Shown in pieces: positions 33,575 to 42,599 of a stretch of 64,000 nt of DNA; the stretch's first letter is position 1; the number at the start of each line of letters is the position of its first letter. A program made the position numbers and the translations under genes. The DNA comes from Pseudomonas sp. MIACH (lineage in GTDB: Bacteria; Pseudomonadota; Gammaproteobacteria; Pseudomonadales; Pseudomonadaceae): the NCBI RefSeq assembly GCF_001269925.1, contig NZ_LHVO01000063.1, positions 1 to 64,000 of the forward strand, given 5' to 3'. The notes under the pieces were generated by a model. That model was not told where the DNA came from and made no database searches. It saw nothing but the letters and a program-made list of their open reading frames with translations.

Positions 33575-34360
33575 CTACCGAGCCGCTTTCCAGTCCCGCA
33601 ACCATTGCAGGCCCGCCGAGGTGTCGCCCTTTGGCCGGTATTCGCAGCCGACCCAGCCGTCGTAGCCCAACTGGTCCATCAGTTCGAACAGGAAGCCGTA
33701 GTTCAGCTCGCCCAGGTCAGGCTCGTGACGGTCCGGTACCCCGGCAATCTGGATATGGCCAATGCCATCGATGTCGCGGCGCAGCTTGGTGGCCAAGTCA
33801 CCTTCGACGATCTGGCAGTGGTAGCAGTCAAACTGCACCTTGAGGTTGCGCGCGCCGACCTCCCGGCAGATGGCCTGGGCCTGGTCCTGGCGGTTGAGGA
33901 AAAACCCCGGCATGTCGCGGGTGTTGATCGGTTCCAGCAAGACCGTGACGCCGACCTTGGCCGCCGCTGCGCTGGCGTAGGCGAGGTTTTCCAGGTACAC
34001 GGCCTGATGGCGCTGGCGCAGGCTTTCCGAGGGCAGCAAGCCGGCCATGACGTGCACGCGGTCGTTGCCAAGCACGGCGGCGTACTCCAGGGCCCGGTCG
34101 AAGCCACTGCGAAACTCCGCCTCACGCCCCGGCAGCGTGGCGATGCCGCGCTCCCCCGCCGCCCAATCGCCCGGTGGTGCATTGAACAGAGCCTGGACCA
34201 GGCCGTTGTCACTCAGGCGTTGCTTGAGTGCCTCGGCGCTGTAGTCGTAGGGAAACAGGTATTCCACCGCGTCAAAACCATCGGCCTTCGCAGCCGCGAA
34301 GCGCTCGAGAAAATCATGTTGCGGGTACAGCATGCTCAGGTTGGCAGCAAAACGAGGCAT
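33575..34360 (-). CDS. otnI: 2-oxo-tetronate isomerase (hydroxypyruvate isomerase family)
   Basis: TIM-barrel isomerase of 261 residues interconverting 2-oxo- and 3-oxo-tetronate. It opens with the family MPRFAANLSMLYPQHDFLER. The metal ligands lie in LLEPINTRDMPGFFL (Glu, about residue 143), VQFDCYHCQI (Asp/His, about 177), QIAGVPDRHEPDLGELNY (about 205) and GCEYRPKG (Glu, about 240). Full family length. The ATG at 34360 is just after the permease gene. It is last in the ltnD-otnK-otnC-gntP-otnI run. Confidence 0.92.
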   Translation of the reverse strand: MPRFAANLSMLYPQHDFLERFAAAKADGFDAVEYLFPYDYSAEALKQRLSDNGLVQALFNAPPGDWAAGERGIATLPGREAEFRSGFDRALEYAAVLGNDRVHVMAGLLPSESLRQRHQAVYLENLAYASAAAAKVGVTVLLEPINTRDMPGFFLNRQDQAQAICREVGARNLKVQFDCYHCQIVEGDLATKLRRDIDGIGHIQIAGVPDRHEPDLGELNYGFLFELMDQLGYDGWVGCEYRPKGDTSAGLQWLRDWKAAR

Positions 34361-34376
34361 ACAAAGCTCCCAAGAG

Positions 34377-35837
34377 TCAGACAAAAGGCCAGATCAGCAG
34401 GGTAATCAAGAAACCCAAGGTGCCGAGCAAGGTGGTGATCACCGTCCATGTGCGCAGACCGTCTGCCACGTTGAGCCCGGCGAGCTTGGTGAAGATCCAG
34501 TAGCCGGCGTCGTTGATATGCGACATCGCCAGCCCGCCACCGCCCATGGCCAGGCACAGCAGCGCCAGGTGGTTGGGCGTTAGGTTGAGGGTCACGATCA
34601 GCGGGCTGATGATCCCCGCCGTGGTCACCAGAGCCACGGTGGTCGAACCCTGCACCGCACGCAGCAACATGGTCAGCAAAAAGCCCAGGGCCAGCACCGG
34701 CAGGCCGGTGGTGCGCAGCATGTCGGAGACTACCGCGCCGATGCCGGTGTCCACCAGCACCTTGCCGAACACGCCACCGGCGCCGGCGATCAGGATCACC
34801 ATCGCCACGCCCGGCAACGCCGAGCCGATCACGTCGGAGACCTGGCTGCGGCTCCAGCCACGGCGCGAGCCGAGCAGCCAGGCACACAGCAAGGTGTCGA
34901 TCAGCAGCGCCACCAGTGGCGCGCCGAGTACGGTCATCACCCCGCGCAGGGTCGAATCGACCGGCAGCAGCGAAGTGGCCAGGGTACCCAGTAAAATCAG
35001 CACAATCGGCAGCAGGATCAGGCTGACAATCAGGCCAAAACCGGGTGCAGGCGCCGCCGGCAGCTTGGCGGCGATGGCGCTGGTGGACTCTTCCAGGCCC
35101 ATATGGGACTCGGCCACAGCGCTCTGTTGCACCGCCTGGTGATTGCCGTTGGTCCAGGCCCGCAGGTCTTCATTGGTCACGTGAGGGCCATAGACTTCGG
35201 CGCGGATATCGTCGGTCATCGGATAGAAGCGTCGGGTCATGCGCCCCGCCACGCGGTAACCGATGTAGCACAGCAACGCGGTGATTGGCAGGCCGAACAT
35301 CAGCACCCGGCCCAGGTCGGCACCCAGTTGGCTGGCGGCGGCCACGGCACCCGGATGGGGCGGCAGGAAGGCATGCACGGTGAGCAGCGCCGCACACATC
35401 GGCAACGCGAACACCAGCAGCGGCTTGCGCGCCCGGCGTGCCACGCCATACGCCAACGGCATCAGGATGATCACCCCGACTTCAAAGAACACCGGCACGC
35501 CGATGATGAACCCGGCGATGGTCAGCGCCAGCGGCGTACGGCTGTTGCCAAACCGCTCGATCAACGACTTGGCCAAGGCTTCGGCACCGCCGGACAGCTC
35601 GATGATCCGCCCGATCATCGCACCCAGGGCAATGATGATCGCGATATGGCCAAGGGTCTTGCCCATGCCGCCTTCGATGGTCGCCACCAGATCAGCCGGT
35701 TTCACCCCGGCCACCAGCGCCACCACGATACTCACCAGCATCAGCGCAACAAACGGCTGGAATTTGTACTTGAGGACCAGAAACAGCAGCAGCGCGATAC
35801 CCGCGCCAGCGGTCAACATCAAAATCAATGGGCTCAT
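34377..35837 (-). CDS. GntP-family permease (probable tetronate uptake)
   Basis: Inner-membrane transporter of 486 residues with 12-14 hydrophobic stretches. GntP/CitMHS-type motifs include GVPVFFEVGVIILMPLAYG and FLPPHPGAVAAA in the first half and MLLRAVQGSTTVALVTTAG in the second. Family members import gluconate-like sugar acids by H+ symport. Its position inside the tetronate pathway genes points to L-threonate or D-erythronate as substrate. An A-rich CAATAACAACAGGAC leader lies just before its RBS. Confidence 0.9.
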   Translation of the reverse strand: MSPLILMLTAGAGIALLLFLVLKYKFQPFVALMLVSIVVALVAGVKPADLVATIEGGMGKTLGHIAIIIALGAMIGRIIELSGGAEALAKSLIERFGNSRTPLALTIAGFIIGVPVFFEVGVIILMPLAYGVARRARKPLLVFALPMCAALLTVHAFLPPHPGAVAAASQLGADLGRVLMFGLPITALLCYIGYRVAGRMTRRFYPMTDDIRAEVYGPHVTNEDLRAWTNGNHQAVQQSAVAESHMGLEESTSAIAAKLPAAPAPGFGLIVSLILLPIVLILLGTLATSLLPVDSTLRGVMTVLGAPLVALLIDTLLCAWLLGSRRGWSRSQVSDVIGSALPGVAMVILIAGAGGVFGKVLVDTGIGAVVSDMLRTTGLPVLALGFLLTMLLRAVQGSTTVALVTTAGIISPLIVTLNLTPNHLALLCLAMGGGGLAMSHINDAGYWIFTKLAGLNVADGLRTWTVITTLLGTLGFLITLLIWPFV

Positions 35838-35847
35838 TCAAGAATGT

Positions 35848-35866
35848 CCTGTTGTTATTGTTTTTT
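35848..35866 (-). promoter_or_regulatory. A-rich Crc/Hfq-type motif before the gntP-family permease gene
   Basis: On the minus strand AAAAAACAATAACAACAGGA overlaps the Shine-Dalgarno sequence of the permease gene. It fits the AANAANAA catabolite-repression target pattern. Confidence 0.45.
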
Positions 35867-35933
35867 AGGCAAGCCGGGTCCGTCGAGCGTCAAACCAGAC
35901 GCTCGGGCAGCACTTGCCGTGTCGTCTTGCGGG

Positions 35934-36578
35934 TTACCAGTGCGCGCCGAACGTCTCGCGCAATTCATCCAGTGCAGCCTGATCCAACGGCGCCGGCCGG
36001 GGGTTGCTCATCAACCACAGCCGTGCGGTTTCTTCCAACTCTTCCAAGGCGTAGCTGGCCTTGGCCACCGAACTCTCCCAGACCACCGGCCCCAGGCGCT
36101 CAAGCATCACCCCACGCACGCGGTTGGCCAGTTGCGCGACCTGCTCGGCGACCTTGGGCGAACCCGGACGCTGATAGCCGATCAAGGGAATGTGACCGAC
36201 CTTCATGACCTGGTAAGGCGTGAGCGGCGGCAAGATATCCTCAGCGCTCCACACCCCGGCCAGGGTCAGCGCCACCAGGTGGGTGGAGTGGGTGTGCACC
36301 ACCCCGCCCACCGAGGGGTTGCGGTCATACACCTGGCGATGCAGGGCCAGGGTCTTCGAGGGTTTGTCCCCGGACACCCACTCGCCTTTCAGGTTGACCT
36401 TGGCAATAGCACTTGGCGCGAGGCGCCCGAGGCAGGCATCGGTGGGGGTGATCAGCCAGCCATCGTCGAGGCGCGCGCTGATGTTGCCGGCGCTGCCGAC
36501 GGTGTAGCCGCGCTGGTACAGGCTGTGGCCGACATCGCAGATTTCATCGCGCAGGGCCTGTTCATCGGTGCCGCTCAT
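35934..36578 (-). CDS. otnC: 3-oxo-tetronate 4-phosphate decarboxylase (class II aldolase/adducin family)
   Basis: Zn-dependent class II aldolase-fold enzyme of 214 residues that decarboxylates 3-oxo-tetronate 4-phosphate to dihydroxyacetone phosphate. N-terminal YTVGSAGNISARL binds the phosphate; the zinc site is VVHTHSTHLVALTL (about residues 93-106), with a further His region later (EELEETARLWLM). Its ATG at 36578 overlaps the otnK stop as ATGA, so the two are coupled. Confidence 0.92.
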   Translation of the reverse strand: MSGTDEQALRDEICDVGHSLYQRGYTVGSAGNISARLDDGWLITPTDACLGRLAPSAIAKVNLKGEWVSGDKPSKTLALHRQVYDRNPSVGGVVHTHSTHLVALTLAGVWSAEDILPPLTPYQVMKVGHIPLIGYQRPGSPKVAEQVAQLANRVRGVMLERLGPVVWESSVAKASYALEELEETARLWLMSNPRPAPLDQAALDELRETFGAHW

Positions 36579-37867
36579 TGCGCACCTCCGGCCAGTTGCG
36601 CGAGGGCTTTGGCGAAGAACTCACGGCCACCGAAGTTGCCGGATTTGAGCGCCAGCGCCAGCGGCTCAGTGGAACTGCTGACGGTGGCCGGCACGCCAGG
36701 ATCAATCTGCGCGCCGATCTGCAGCAGGTTGACGCCGAGCGCCTTGACTACCGCCCCGGAGGTTTCCCCGCCGGCGATCACGAAACGCCGCACGCCTTGC
36801 TCGCGCAAGCCCGCAGCGATCTCGCCCAAGGCGTTCTCCACCAGGGCCCCGGCGCGTTCGACGCCGAGCCGCTCTTGCACGGCCTTGACCTCGGCGGGGG
36901 TGCTGGTGGCGTAGATCAATACGGTGTGTGCACTGTCGCGGGCAAACGCCAGCGCCTGCGCCACCACCGGTTCACCGGCGGCCAGGGCCAGCGGATCAAT
37001 GCGCAACGCCGGGCGGCCCGCCTCTAACCAGGCCGCAACCTGGCCGAGGGTCGCCACCGAGGCACTGCCGGCCAGCACCACCTCGCCACCGCTGATGGTC
37101 GGCAGCGTCGCCGCATCGAAGTCGCGCAGCTTACCGGCACGGCGGAAATTGCCTGGCAAACCCAAGGCCAGGCCTGAGCCACCCGTGAGCAAAGGCAAGT
37201 CGGCGCAGGCGCTGCCGAGGGTGTAGAGGTCTTGATCGGACAGCGCATCGGCGATGGCAATACCCACGCCTTGCTCGCGCAGTTCGGCGATTTTTTTACG
37301 GGTCGCCTCGACGCCAGCGGCGATGCTGTCGTACCGCAACAGCCCGACCGGCAATTGCGTCTGGCTCTGCAACACGCGCACCAGATTCGCATCGCCCATG
37401 GGTGTCAGCGGGTGATGTTGCATGCCCGACTCATTGAGCAACTGGTCCTGCACAAACAGGTGGCCACGGAAAATCGTCCGGCCGTTTTCGGGGAACGCCG
37501 GGCAGGCCAGGGTGAAATCACTGCCCAGTGCCTTGAGCAAGGCCTCGCTGACCTGACCGATATTGCCGGCGGCAGTGGAGTCAAAGGTCGAGCAATACTT
37601 GAAGAAAATCTGTTCGCAGCCCTGCTCGCGCAGCCAGTCCAGCGCGGCCAGGGATTCCTCGACAGCCTCTGCGACCGGCGTGGTACGCGACTTGAGGGCG
37701 ATGACGATGGCGTCCGCATCCAGCCCGTCCGCGACTTCGCGGCTGGGGATGCCAATGCTCTGCACCGTGCGCATACCGCCGCGCACCAGCATGTTGGCCA
37801 AGTCGGTGGCGCCGGTGAAATCGTCGGCGATGCAGCCCAGCAACGGGCGCGTGGTGTGGTTAGTCAT
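36575..37867 (-). CDS. otnK: 3-oxo-tetronate 4-kinase (DUF1537 family)
   Basis: Four-carbon acid-sugar kinase of 430 residues. The N-terminal domain shows LGCIADDFTGATDLANMLV (residues 10-28) and FFKYCSTFDST, both typical of DUF1537 sugar-binding. The C-terminal nucleotide-binding domain has RFVIAGGETSGAVVKALG. It phosphorylates 3-oxo-tetronate for decarboxylation by OtnC. It follows ltnD by 10 bp and overlaps otnC by 4 bp. Confidence 0.93.
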   Translation of the reverse strand: MTNHTTRPLLGCIADDFTGATDLANMLVRGGMRTVQSIGIPSREVADGLDADAIVIALKSRTTPVAEAVEESLAALDWLREQGCEQIFFKYCSTFDSTAAGNIGQVSEALLKALGSDFTLACPAFPENGRTIFRGHLFVQDQLLNESGMQHHPLTPMGDANLVRVLQSQTQLPVGLLRYDSIAAGVEATRKKIAELREQGVGIAIADALSDQDLYTLGSACADLPLLTGGSGLALGLPGNFRRAGKLRDFDAATLPTISGGEVVLAGSASVATLGQVAAWLEAGRPALRIDPLALAAGEPVVAQALAFARDSAHTVLIYATSTPAEVKAVQERLGVERAGALVENALGEIAAGLREQGVRRFVIAGGETSGAVVKALGVNLLQIGAQIDPGVPATVSSSTEPLALALKSGNFGGREFFAKALAQLAGGAQ

Positions 37868-37877
37868 AAAGCGTTCC

Positions 37878-38783
37878 TTACACCGGCTCGGGCTTGGCAG
37901 TCGGCAGGTCGATGCCGGGGAAAATCTTGATCACCGCCGAGTCGTCCTCGCGGCCAAAACCGGCGCTGGAAGCCTGCATGAACATCTGGTGCGCAGTGGC
38001 CGACAACGGCAGCGGAAACTTGCTCGCACGCGCGGTATCCAGCACCAGGCCGAGGTCCTTGACGAAAATATCCACCGCCGACAGTGGCGTGTAGTCGGCC
38101 TTGAGAATGTGCGGCACGCGGTTTTCGAACATCCAGGAATTGCCGGCGCTGTGGGTGATCACCTCGTACAAGGCATCGGCGTCCACGCCTTCGCGCAGGC
38201 CCAGGGCCATGGCTTCGGCGGACGCGGCGATATGCACGCCGGCGAGCAACTGGTTGATGATCTTGACCTTGGAGCCCAGGCCATGCACGTCACCCAGGCG
38301 ATAGACCTTGCCGGCCATGCCCGCCAGCACCGAATCGGCCTTGGCATAGGCGGCCTGCGGGCCGGAGGTCATCATGGTCATCTCACCGGCGGCGGCCTTG
38401 GCCGCACCGCCGGAAATCGGCGCATCCAGGTACAGCAGGCCGTGTTCGCCCAGGCGCTGGCCGAGGTCCACGGCGTAGGTCGGGGCCACGGTGGCGCAGC
38501 CGATCACCAGGCTCGCCGGGCGCAATGCGGCTACCGCACCGCCTTCACCGAACAAGACGGTTTCGGTCTGCTCGGCGTTGACCACCACGGTGATGATCAC
38601 ATCGCAAGCATCCGCCATCAGCGCCGGCGACGCGCACGCCACCCCGCCTTCGCCGGCGAACTGCTGGGTGACCGCCTCACGCACATCACAGGCATGCACA
38701 TTGAAGCCTGCGCGCAACAGCGAGCGGGCAATACCCAGCCCCATCGCGCCCAAACCGATCACACCGACATTCTTATTATTCAT
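37878..38783 (-). CDS. ltnD: L-threonate 2-dehydrogenase (3-hydroxyisobutyrate dehydrogenase family)
   Basis: NAD-dependent dehydrogenase of 301 residues oxidising L-threonate to 2-oxo-tetronate, first step of the pathway. It has the N-terminal GVIGLGAMGLGIARSL Rossmann motif, the substrate motif LDAPISGGAAKAAAGEMT (about residue 120) and the catalytic Lys in GSKVKIINQLLAG (about 172). The ATG at 38783 is preceded by TGGAGTACCCC. D-erythronate dehydrogenases are relatives, so the stereochemistry of the substrate is less certain than the pathway. Confidence 0.9.
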   Translation of the reverse strand: MNNKNVGVIGLGAMGLGIARSLLRAGFNVHACDVREAVTQQFAGEGGVACASPALMADACDVIITVVVNAEQTETVLFGEGGAVAALRPASLVIGCATVAPTYAVDLGQRLGEHGLLYLDAPISGGAAKAAAGEMTMMTSGPQAAYAKADSVLAGMAGKVYRLGDVHGLGSKVKIINQLLAGVHIAASAEAMALGLREGVDADALYEVITHSAGNSWMFENRVPHILKADYTPLSAVDIFVKDLGLVLDTARASKFPLPLSATAHQMFMQASSAGFGREDDSAVIKIFPGIDLPTAKPEPV

Positions 38784-38967
38784 GGGGTACTCCAGGGGAA
38801 AACGGCGGCTCGCGCTACACCGGCGAGCCGCGTTGGAATTGCAGTCGATCATCCACCAATGAACGAATTATGTGAAGTATTTTTTCAATTTAACATTTAT
38901 TAACACCGCACCCTCGTGCACGCCTTTTCTCCTCACCCAACGCAAACTCATTTCCGATGCTTGTGCT

Positions 38968-38997
38968 TTGCGTATTATGGTATACCATCATACGCAA
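38968..38997. promoter_or_regulatory. 30-bp operator palindrome upstream of the DUF1185 operon
   Basis: A near-perfect 30-bp palindrome with one mismatched pair, centred on TGGTATACCA (38978-38987) and reaching from TTGCGTATTATGG on the left to CATCATACGCAA on the right. The right half TACCATMATAC recurs upstream of the ribB paralog (44381-44392) and, less perfectly, before the ABC binding-protein gene. GGT-AT-ACC symmetry suits a GntR-family regulator, and one is encoded in the operon (42600-43352). Confidence 0.7.
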
Positions 38998-39028
38998 TCC
39001 ACTCCCCCCACACCTGATGGAGCCGCTC

Positions 39029-39619
39029 ATGAGTTTCGAAATCCGCAAGATCGTCAGCTACGTAGAAGAAACCTTCATCGAAGGCGGCAAGGCCGCAGAC
39101 ACCCCGGTGAAAATGGTCGGCCTCGCCGTGGTGCTGAAGAACCCATGGCTGGGTCGTGGCTTCGTCGAAGACTTGAAGCCGGAAATCCGGGCCAATTGCT
39201 CCGACCTCGGCGCGCTGATGGTCGAGCGCCTGGTGGGCATCATTGGCGGCGCCGAAAACATCGAGGCGTATGGCAAGGCCGCCGTGGTCGGTGCCGATGG
39301 CGAGATCGAACACGCGAGCGCGATCATCCACACCCTGCGCTTCGGCAATCACTACCGTGAAGCGGTCAAGGCCAAGAGCTACCTGAGCTTCACCAACAAG
39401 CGCGGCGGTCCGGGCACCTCGATCCAGATCCCGATGATGCACAAGGACGACGAAGGCCTGCGTTCGCACTACATCACCCTGGAAATGCACATCGAAGATG
39501 CGCCGCGTGCCGATGAAATCGTCGTGGTATTGGGCTGCGCCGATGGCGGCCGCCTGCACCCTCGTATCGGCAACCGCTATATCGACCTGGAAGAGCTGGC
39601 CGCTGAAAAAGCCCAGTAA
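39029..39619 (+). CDS. Amino acid synthesis family protein (DUF1185)
   Basis: Cytoplasmic protein of 196 residues belonging to the DUF1185/'amino acid synthesis' family, for which I know no established reaction. It starts MSFEIRKIVSYVEETFIEGG and has conserved-looking blocks NPWLGRGFVEDL, SDLGALMVERLVGIIGGAENIEAYGKAAVVG and TNKRGGPGTSIQIPMMHKDD. The ATG at 39029 has GATGGAGCC upstream. It heads an operon with a hydrolase, an aldehyde dehydrogenase, a flavin reductase, a GntR regulator and a Nudix protein, so it is likely a catabolic enzyme or chaperone in an unknown pathway. Confidence 0.85.
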   Translation: MSFEIRKIVSYVEETFIEGGKAADTPVKMVGLAVVLKNPWLGRGFVEDLKPEIRANCSDLGALMVERLVGIIGGAENIEAYGKAAVVGADGEIEHASAIIHTLRFGNHYREAVKAKSYLSFTNKRGGPGTSIQIPMMHKDDEGLRSHYITLEMHIEDAPRADEIVVVLGCADGGRLHPRIGNRYIDLEELAAEKAQ

Positions 39620-39659
39620 GCAAGACCGGCCAAAACAAAAAAGCATGCAGGAGCGCTCC

Positions 39660-40493
39660 ATGATTCGGCTCACCGCTGAACGCACCCCGGCTGGCACCAG
39701 TTATCTGGCGACCGGCCAAGGCCAGCCTGTGGTTTTGATCCACGGCGTGGGCCTGAATAAAGAAATGTGGGGCGGGCAAGTCGTTGGCCTGGCCACGAAC
39801 TACCGCGTGATCACCTATGACATGCTCGGTCATGGCGCCAGCCCGCGCCCGGCCGCCGGCACGCCGCTGCTGGGGTATGCCGACCAGTTGCTGGAGCTGC
39901 TCGACCACCTGCAACTGCCCCAGGCCACGGTGATCGGTTTTTCCATGGGCGGCCTGGTCGCCCGGGCGTTTGCCCTGCACTACCCCGAGCGCCTCACATC
40001 CCTGGTAGTGCTCAACAGTGTGTTCAACCGCAGCCCCGAACAGCGTGCCGGCGTGATCGCACGCACCGCCCAGGCTGCGGAACACGGCCCGGATGCGAAT
40101 GCCGAAGCCGCGCTGTCGCGCTGGTTCAGCCGTGAATACCAGGCGGCCAACCCGGCGCAGATCGCCGCATTGCGGGAAACCCTGGCGGGCAACGACCCCC
40201 AGGGCTACCTGACCACCTACGAACTGTTCGCGACCCAGGACATGTACCGCGCCGACGACCTCAAGGGCCTGCGCGTACCGACCCTGGTCGCCACCGGCGA
40301 ACTCGACCCCGGTTCAACCCCGGAAATGGCCCGGCAACTGGCCGATCGTATTCCCGGTGCCACCGTTGCGGTGCTGGCCGAGCAACGGCATATGATGCCG
40401 GTAGAATCGCCACGCCTGGTCAACCAGCTGCTGCTGGGCTTCCTCGACACGGTGTACGCCCAAAACAATCCAATCAAGGGGATCGTTGCATGA
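39660..40493 (+). CDS. Alpha/beta-fold hydrolase
   Basis: Hydrolase of 277 residues resembling PcaD/RutD-type enzymes. The oxyanion region is VVLIHGVGLNKEMWG (residues 24-38), the nucleophile elbow GFSMGG (Ser about 95), the acid in TGELDPGS (Asp about 218) and the base in EQRHMMPVE (His about 246). The ATG at 39660 follows CAGGAGCG. Its TGA overlaps the ATG of the next gene. It probably opens an ester, lactone or enol-lactone intermediate. Confidence 0.88.
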   Translation: MIRLTAERTPAGTSYLATGQGQPVVLIHGVGLNKEMWGGQVVGLATNYRVITYDMLGHGASPRPAAGTPLLGYADQLLELLDHLQLPQATVIGFSMGGLVARAFALHYPERLTSLVVLNSVFNRSPEQRAGVIARTAQAAEHGPDANAEAALSRWFSREYQAANPAQIAALRETLAGNDPQGYLTTYELFATQDMYRADDLKGLRVPTLVATGELDPGSTPEMARQLADRIPGATVAVLAEQRHMMPVESPRLVNQLLLGFLDTVYAQNNPIKGIVA

Positions 40494-41971
40494 CACTCGC
40501 ACGCTTCCAGATGTGCATCGGCGGTGAATGGGTCGATGCCCTGTCCGGCAAGACTTTCGACAGCCTCAACCCGGCCCTGGCCGAACCCTGGGCGCAACTG
40601 CCCGACGCCGACGAAGCCGATGTGGAGCGCGCCGTGCAGGCCGCGCAAAGCGCCTTCGACAGCCCGGCCTGGCGCGGCCTCACCGCCACCGCACGGGGCA
40701 AATTGCTGCGCCGCCTGGGCGACCTGATCGCCGAGAACAAAGAGCAACTGGCCCAGCTGGAAAGCCGCGACAACGGCAAGTTGATCCGCGAAACCCGTGG
40801 CCAGGTCAGCTACCTGCCGGAGTTTTTCCACTACACCGCCGGCCTGGCCGACAAGCTCGAAGGCGGCACCCTGCCGCTGGACAAGCCCGACCTGTTCGCC
40901 TACACCGTGCACGAAGCCATGGGCGTGGTCGCCGCGATCATTCCGTGGAACAGCCCGCTGTACCTGACCGCGATCAAACTCGCGCCGGCCCTGGCGGCGG
41001 GTAATACCATCGTGATCAAACCATCGGAGCACGCTTCGGCGACTATCCTCGAACTCGCGCGCCTGGCCCTCGAAGCCGGGATCCCGCCGGGCGTGGTCAA
41101 CGTGGTCACCGGCTACGGCCCCAGCACCGGCGCCGCCCTCACCCGCCACCCACTGGTGCGCAAGATCGCCTTCACCGGCGGCGCGGCCACGGCCCGCCAT
41201 GTGGTGCGCAGCAGTGCGGAGAACTTCGCCAAGCTGTCCCTGGAACTGGGCGGCAAGTCCCCCAATATCATCTTTGCCGACGCCGACCTCGACAGCGCCA
41301 TCAACGGTGCGATTGCCGGGATCTATGCAGCGTCCGGGCAGAGCTGCGTGTCCGGCTCGCGCCTGCTGGTGCAGGATGAAATCTACGACGAATTCGTCGA
41401 GCGCCTGGTGGCACGTGCCGAGCGCATCCGCATCGGCAACCCCCAGGACGACGCCAGCGAAATGGGGCCCATGGCCACCGCGCAGCAACTGGCCGTGGTC
41501 GAGGGCTTGGTCGCCGATGCCATCGCCGAAGGCGCGCGCCTGCGCACCGGCGGCAAACGCCCGCAGAACCTTGGCGAAGGCTGGTTCTATGAGCCGACCT
41601 TGTTCGAGTGCGACAGCAACTCGATGAAGATCATGCAGGAAGAAGTGTTCGGCCCGGTGGCCTCGGTCATCCGTTTCAAGGACGAAGCCGAAGCGCTGGC
41701 CATCGCCAACGACTCGCAATTCGGCCTCGCCGCCGGCATCTGGACCCGCGACCTCGGCCGCGCCCACCGCCTGGCCCGGGACGTGCGCTCGGGGATCATC
41801 TGGGTCAACACCTACCGCGCCGTGTCGGCCATGGCGCCTATCGGCGGCTTCAAGAACAGCGGCTACGGACGCGAAAGCGGCATCGATTCGGTGCTCGCCT
41901 ACACCGAGCTGAAGACGGTGTGGATCAACCTCTCCCAGGCGCCCATGCCTGATCCTTTTGTGATGCGTTAA
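40490..41971 (+). CDS. NAD(P)-dependent aldehyde dehydrogenase
   Basis: ALDH-superfamily enzyme of 493 residues. Cofactor and catalytic motifs are intact: IPWNSPLYLTAIKLAPALAA with VIKPSEH, FTGGAATARHV, catalytic Glu in LSLELGGKSPNII (about residue 260), nucleophile Cys in ASGQSCVSGSRLL (about 285) and EEVFGPVASV. Its start overlaps the hydrolase stop (ATGA). It likely oxidises an aldehyde released by the preceding steps of the unknown pathway. Confidence 0.92.
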   Translation: MTLARFQMCIGGEWVDALSGKTFDSLNPALAEPWAQLPDADEADVERAVQAAQSAFDSPAWRGLTATARGKLLRRLGDLIAENKEQLAQLESRDNGKLIRETRGQVSYLPEFFHYTAGLADKLEGGTLPLDKPDLFAYTVHEAMGVVAAIIPWNSPLYLTAIKLAPALAAGNTIVIKPSEHASATILELARLALEAGIPPGVVNVVTGYGPSTGAALTRHPLVRKIAFTGGAATARHVVRSSAENFAKLSLELGGKSPNIIFADADLDSAINGAIAGIYAASGQSCVSGSRLLVQDEIYDEFVERLVARAERIRIGNPQDDASEMGPMATAQQLAVVEGLVADAIAEGARLRTGGKRPQNLGEGWFYEPTLFECDSNSMKIMQEEVFGPVASVIRFKDEAEALAIANDSQFGLAAGIWTRDLGRAHRLARDVRSGIIWVNTYRAVSAMAPIGGFKNSGYGRESGIDSVLAYTELKTVWINLSQAPMPDPFVMR

Positions 41972-41983
41972 GAGACCCCGACC

Positions 41984-42469
41984 ATGATCGAACCCGGCAT
42001 TTACAAAGACGTCATGAGCTCATTCCCTTCGGGCGTCACGGTGGTCACCACCCTCGACCCGGACGGCGGCATCGTCGGCATTACCGCCAGTGCGTTCAGC
42101 GCGCTGTCGATCGACCCGGCGCTGGTGCTGTTCTGCCCCAACTATGCGTCGGACACCTACCCGATCCTGCGCGACAGCAAGCGCTTCGCGATCCACTTGC
42201 TGTCCGCCGACCAGACCGCCGAGGCCTATGCTTTCGCCAGCAAGGGCAAGGAAAAGGCCAAGGGCATCGAGTGGCACCTGAGCGAGCTGGGCAACCCGCT
42301 GTTGGCCAAGGCCACGGCGATCATCGAGTGCGAACTGTGGCGCGAATACGACGGCGGCGATCACGCGATCATCGTCGGCGCGGTAAAGAACCTGATCCTG
42401 CCCAAGGAGCCAGTCACGCCGATGATCTACCACAAGGGCAAGCTGGGCCCGCTGCCGGCCCTGGCCTGA
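41984..42469 (+). CDS. Flavin reductase family protein (HpaC/RutF-like)
   Basis: Small FMN/FAD reductase-like protein of 161 residues. Family segments: SSFPSGVTVVTTLDPDGGIVGITASAFSALSIDPALVLFC (flavin-binding, residues about 12-51), FAIHLLSADQ and DHAIIVGAVKNL. Such proteins supply reduced flavin to a two-component monooxygenase, yet no oxygenase gene is present nearby. The gene follows the ALDH stop by 12 bp. Confidence 0.88.
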   Translation: MIEPGIYKDVMSSFPSGVTVVTTLDPDGGIVGITASAFSALSIDPALVLFCPNYASDTYPILRDSKRFAIHLLSADQTAEAYAFASKGKEKAKGIEWHLSELGNPLLAKATAIIECELWREYDGGDHAIIVGAVKNLILPKEPVTPMIYHKGKLGPLPALA

Positions 42470-42599
42470 GGCGCGCGGGGGCCATGAGGGTTTGTCGCTT
42501 AAGGAACGCAGCATGATAAACTTGGGCACGTTTTTCGGCCCTCAATCGGCCCCGGCCGGCCGAGGCCTCCAGTTAACCGCCAAATTCAGAGCAGACCCC

